Source: an uncultured Prevotella sp. (GTDB lineage Bacteria > Bacteroidota > Bacteroidia > Bacteroidales > Bacteroidaceae). Taken from it: a stretch of DNA of 8,259 nucleotides. Under the pieces are notes generated by a model. It was given only the letters and a program-made list of their open reading frames with translations, made no database searches and was not told where the DNA came from. Shown piece after piece: positions 5,662-8,259 of this stretch (position 1 is its first letter; each line of letters starts with the position of its first letter). The translations under genes were made by a program, and so were the position numbers. Location of the stretch: assembly GCA_900551985.1 (NCBI GenBank), contig URYG01000144.1:1-8259 (forward strand). The letters are read 5' to 3'.

Positions 5662-7104
5662 ATGATAGATTCAATACAGAATATTTTAGTTCAGGTTAGC
5701 GATTTTCTTTGGTCGTATATCATCATCACCATCTTGATATGCTGTGCCGTGTTTTTCACTTGGCGTACCCGTTTCGTGCAGTTTCGTCTCATCCGCGAGA
5801 TGGTCAGGCTCCTGCTGCATCCCGATAAGGTTCAACCTGAGGAGATTGGCCAGGAAGAACTGTCTATGGATGTAAAGGTAGATGGTGAGATGAAGCACAT
5901 CTCTTCCTTCCAGGCTTTCGTGGTGGCATTGGCCAGTAGAATTGGTACAGGTAATCTTGCAGGAGTAGCTACAGCCATCAGCATCGGCGGTCCGGGAGCT
6001 GTCTTCTGGATGTGGATGCTCGCTTTGCTGGGTTCTGCTTCAGCCTTCATCGAATCAACGCTTGCCCAACTCTATAAGCGCAAAGGTAAGACTTCCTTCT
6101 ATGGTGGACCTGCCTATTATATGAAATATGGATTGGGAAAGGGCTGGATGGGCATCCTCTTTGCCGTTCTCATGATCATCACCTTTGGTTTTGCCTACAA
6201 TTCCGTTCAGAGCAACACCATCTGTCTGGCATGGCAGAAGGCATTTGGTATCGAGCCTGCCACCATGGGCATCATACTCACGGCACTTACATTGCTCATC
6301 ATCTTTGGTGGTATTCAGAGAGTAGCAAAGTTTTCTTCTACTGTGGTTCCAGTAATGGCAGTTGTCTATCTCCTGATAGCCGTTGGCGTGGTGATTTGGA
6401 ATATCACCAGTTTGCCTAAGGTTTTATTAATCATTATTGAAAATGCCTTCGGATTCAATCAGGCTGCAGGTGGAGTACTGGGTGTCACAGTGATTCAGGG
6501 CATCAAGCGAGGCTTGTTCAGCAATGAGGCCGGCGAGGGTAGTGCTCCTAATGCTGCTGCGGTGGCTACGGTGAGCCATCCGGTAAAACAGGGATTGATT
6601 CAGGCGCTGGGTGTCTTCACGGATACCTTGGTTGTTTGCTCCTGCACGGCATTCATCATCCTCATGAGCGGAGTAGATGTCACTGCATCCAATGGCATCC
6701 AACTGACTCAGGATGCCTTGACCCACGAAATCGGAAGCATAGGAAATCCTTTTGTGGCAGTCATGATATGGCTCTTTGCCTTTAGCAGCATCATCGGCAA
6801 TTATTATTATGGTGAGACCAACGTGAGATATATCAAGGATTCCAAACTGGGCGTATTTATCTATCGCCTCGCCGTAGCAGCGATGGTGATGATTGGAGCC
6901 ATCGTATCACTGGATTTTGCATGGAGCTTCGCAGACATCACCATGGCACTTCTTACACTCTGTAATCTTGCTGCCATCGTTTTACTTTCCCGCCAGGCAG
7001 TCTTCCTGTTGCAGGATTACCGCCAGCAGAAGAAGGAAGGCAAGAATCCTGTATTCAACAAGGAAAAGATGCCTGAGATAGCAGATAAACTGGAGGCATG
7101 GTAA
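5662..7104 (+). CDS. Sodium:alanine/glycine symporter, AGCS family
   Basis: The 480-residue length is typical of the alanine-or-glycine:cation symporter family (TC 2.A.25), which imports small neutral amino acids with Na+ or H+ across the inner membrane. Family motifs are clear: IGTGNLAGVATAISIGGPGA (94-113), followed by FWMW; YGGPAYYM (147-154); GGIQRVAKFSS (214-224); and KRGLFSNEAGEGSAPNAAA (282-300). About ten or eleven hydrophobic helices run through the protein, beginning near residue 15, and the C-terminus is short and charged. The ATG is set by the family-like N-terminus and follows an A-rich leader. It has its own promoter, appears monocistronic, and is closed by a hairpin overlapping its last codons. 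Which amino acid it prefers cannot be read from sequence. It looks intact. Confidence 0.95.
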   Translation: MIDSIQNILVQVSDFLWSYIIITILICCAVFFTWRTRFVQFRLIREMVRLLLHPDKVQPEEIGQEELSMDVKVDGEMKHISSFQAFVVALASRIGTGNLAGVATAISIGGPGAVFWMWMLALLGSASAFIESTLAQLYKRKGKTSFYGGPAYYMKYGLGKGWMGILFAVLMIITFGFAYNSVQSNTICLAWQKAFGIEPATMGIILTALTLLIIFGGIQRVAKFSSTVVPVMAVVYLLIAVGVVIWNITSLPKVLLIIIENAFGFNQAAGGVLGVTVIQGIKRGLFSNEAGEGSAPNAAAVATVSHPVKQGLIQALGVFTDTLVVCSCTAFIILMSGVDVTASNGIQLTQDALTHEIGSIGNPFVAVMIWLFAFSSIIGNYYYGETNVRYIKDSKLGVFIYRLAVAAMVMIGAIVSLDFAWSFADITMALLTLCNLAAIVLLSRQAVFLLQDYRQQKKEGKNPVFNKEKMPEIADKLEAW

Positions 7105-7124
7105 TTCATTATGCCACCAGTTTT
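7087..7124 (+). terminator. Symporter terminator hairpin overlapping the stop codon
   Basis: Arms 7087-7099 and 7111-7123 form a 13-bp stem with one A/A mismatch (CTGGAGGCAT against ATGCCACCAG plus three A-T pairs), with an 11-nt loop containing the TAA stop at 7102-7104. It is followed by TTTTATCC, a short U-rich run. The left arm is also the last coding sequence of the gene (K-L-E-A). Confidence 0.6.
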
Positions 7125-7202
7125 ATCCGTTCTCCTTATTTATATGTTTGGTATTACTATAACCACTATTTATCATAATGCCCCTTAGAACATAGAAAGT
7201 AG

Positions 7203-7232
7203 GGGCTCTCTTAAAACTTAAAAAGAGAGCCC
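7203..7232 (-). terminator. Hairpin downstream of the alpha-galactosidase gene
   Basis: GGGCTCTCTT (7203-7212) and AAGAGAGCCC (7223-7232) form a perfect 10-bp stem with a 10-nt A-rich loop. It begins 10 nt past the alpha-galactosidase stop codon. The minus-strand tract after it, CCTACTTTC, is only weakly T-rich, so this is a terminator or a 3'-end stabilising hairpin. It could also back up termination for the convergent symporter. Confidence 0.65.
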
Positions 7233-7242
7233 AACTTATAGC

Positions 7243-8259
7243 TTATTTCAATACAAACACCTTGGTTTCGTGAGCTTTCACTGTGCCTTTCCATCTGTTT
7301 GCCTTCTTGGCAATGTCGCGATGCCGCCATACATCTCTTACCAGATACTTGCCGTTTAAGCCCAACTGCTTGAAATCTGCCTGAATAGACTTATCTTTAT
7401 CACCACAGTTAAGAATGGCAACGGCATGAGAACCATTTGCCAAAGGACGAACATAAATCTGATGATCTGCCTGATTTACCTTGCGCTCAGCAGCCTTGCC
7501 CAACGGATCCTGATCAATGGCGATGATTTCCTTGTTCAGGAGAATGCGCTTATCCTCTGCAGAAAGCTTTCTGAGGTCGTTGCTCAATGCCAATACTGAT
7601 GACATCATACACCACATACTCATCTGGGTCTGATACTCAGTATAGCTGCAGCCAACTCCACCCAGATCACTGGATGGTCCACCCTTGCCATTCAGTCCCA
7701 CAACCAGCATATCCATATCAGGCCACTGTCCGTGGCGAACATCCTTGGCGAGCGGTGCTGTGATATTCACGATATCAAGAATACCCATACCGCCTTGCTT
7801 CACGATATCTTTCCACATATCTCTTACATCATAGCTGGTTCTCCAGAGCGAACCGCCAACCTGCTCACACCATTCTTCGCCGTTGCGCTGGCCCCATTCG
7901 CAGATACCGAGAACGATGTTTCTACCCGATTTGCTCAAAGCCTGAGCCATCGTATGATAGCGTTTACGGGCTGTGGCACTGTCCTCCGGAGCATTGCAGT
8001 AATCATATTTCAGATAGTCGATACCCCACGAAGCAAAGGTGCGGGCATCCTGCTCCTCAAAACCATAACTGGCTGTCCATCCACCGCAGGTAAGCTGGGC
8101 GGCATCAGAATAGATACCCAACTTCAATCCCTTGGAGTGAACATAGTCGGCAAGCGCCTTGATGCCATTCGGGAACTTCTTAGGGTCTGGGATGATGTTA
8201 TTATGGCGGTCACGGCCACCCTGCCCCAAGTCATCTATAAAGATCTTTCCAACCCGTTT
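7243..8259 (-). CDS. GH27 alpha-galactosidase, N-terminus outside window
   Basis: The frame stays open to the window edge, so 338 C-terminal residues are seen and the start lies beyond. Numbering from the codon at 8227-8229: the conserved run FPNGIKALADYVHSKGLKLG (19-38), TCGGW (47-51), and FASWGIDYLKYDYC (65-78), whose D76 is the expected nucleophile by alignment with human alpha-galactosidase A. SLWRTSYDVRDMW (127-139) supplies D134, the expected acid/base. The last 85 residues or so fit the C-terminal beta-sandwich of the family. It should release terminal alpha-galactose from melibiose- or galactomannan-type glycans; in Bacteroidota these enzymes are usually periplasmic, but the signal peptide is not visible. 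Close to the edge the usual IDDGWQ-type motif reads IDDLGQ, losing a conserved Trp. Confidence 0.92.
   Translation of the reverse strand, partial: KRVGKIFIDDLGQGGRDRHNNIIPDPKKFPNGIKALADYVHSKGLKLGIYSDAAQLTCGGWTASYGFEEQDARTFASWGIDYLKYDYCNAPEDSATARKRYHTMAQALSKSGRNIVLGICEWGQRNGEEWCEQVGGSLWRTSYDVRDMWKDIVKQGGMGILDIVNITAPLAKDVRHGQWPDMDMLVVGLNGKGGPSSDLGGVGCSYTEYQTQMSMWCMMSSVLALSNDLRKLSAEDKRILLNKEIIAIDQDPLGKAAERKVNQADHQIYVRPLANGSHAVAILNCGDKDKSIQADFKQLGLNGKYLVRDVWRHRDIAKKANRWKGTVKAHETKVFVLK

Noticed and set aside
8227..8229. TTG as the start codon of the alpha-galactosidase
   Set aside because: The frame continues to the edge and includes the conserved IDD residues before it, so this is an internal codon.

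Overview
The window looks like chromosomal DNA from a gut-type Bacteroidota, most likely Prevotellaceae (Segatella/Prevotella copri-like). Evidence: the two recognisable promoters match the Bacteroidota -7 element TAnnTTTG, start codons are preceded by A-rich leaders rather than Shine-Dalgarno sequences, and the first signalling protein belongs to a kinase family I know only from Bacteroides and Prevotella. The assignment rests on these features, not on a database search.

Left half (1-4349, + strand): a tightly overlapped three-gene operon. It begins with a large membrane sensor-kinase-like protein whose 5' end is outside the window. A receiver-domain response regulator follows (ATGA overlap), then a 200-residue membrane protein resembling a miniature AbgT-family transporter (11-nt overlap). 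The kinase-like protein is unusual: a TPR-like sensor region and membrane segment lead into a kinase module with an intact ATPase, then a second membrane-sensor-kinase-like unit follows in the same reading frame. The tight overlaps suggest the membrane protein belongs to the signalling unit. A hairpin at 4388-4419 separates this operon from the convergent next gene.

Middle (4456-5661): a minus-strand gene for a secreted, aromatic-rich protein with a disordered Gly/Ser/Asn/Arg tail carrying nine FG motifs. It is divergent from a plus-strand amino-acid:cation symporter gene. The 261-bp region between them is dense with signals: two outward-facing promoters, two copies of a 16-bp direct repeat 22 bp apart between them, an A/T hairpin, a palindrome in the minus-strand leader, and a 23-bp tandem duplication ending exactly at the symporter start codon.

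Right part (5662-8259): the AGCS-family sodium:alanine/glycine symporter, ended by a hairpin that reuses its last codons, then a convergent minus-strand GH27 alpha-galactosidase truncated by the window edge.

No rRNA, tRNA, CRISPR array, insertion sequence or other mobile element was seen. The best candidates for something undescribed are the double-module kinase with its mini-transporter partner, the shared operator between the divergent promoters, and the FG-repeat secreted protein.
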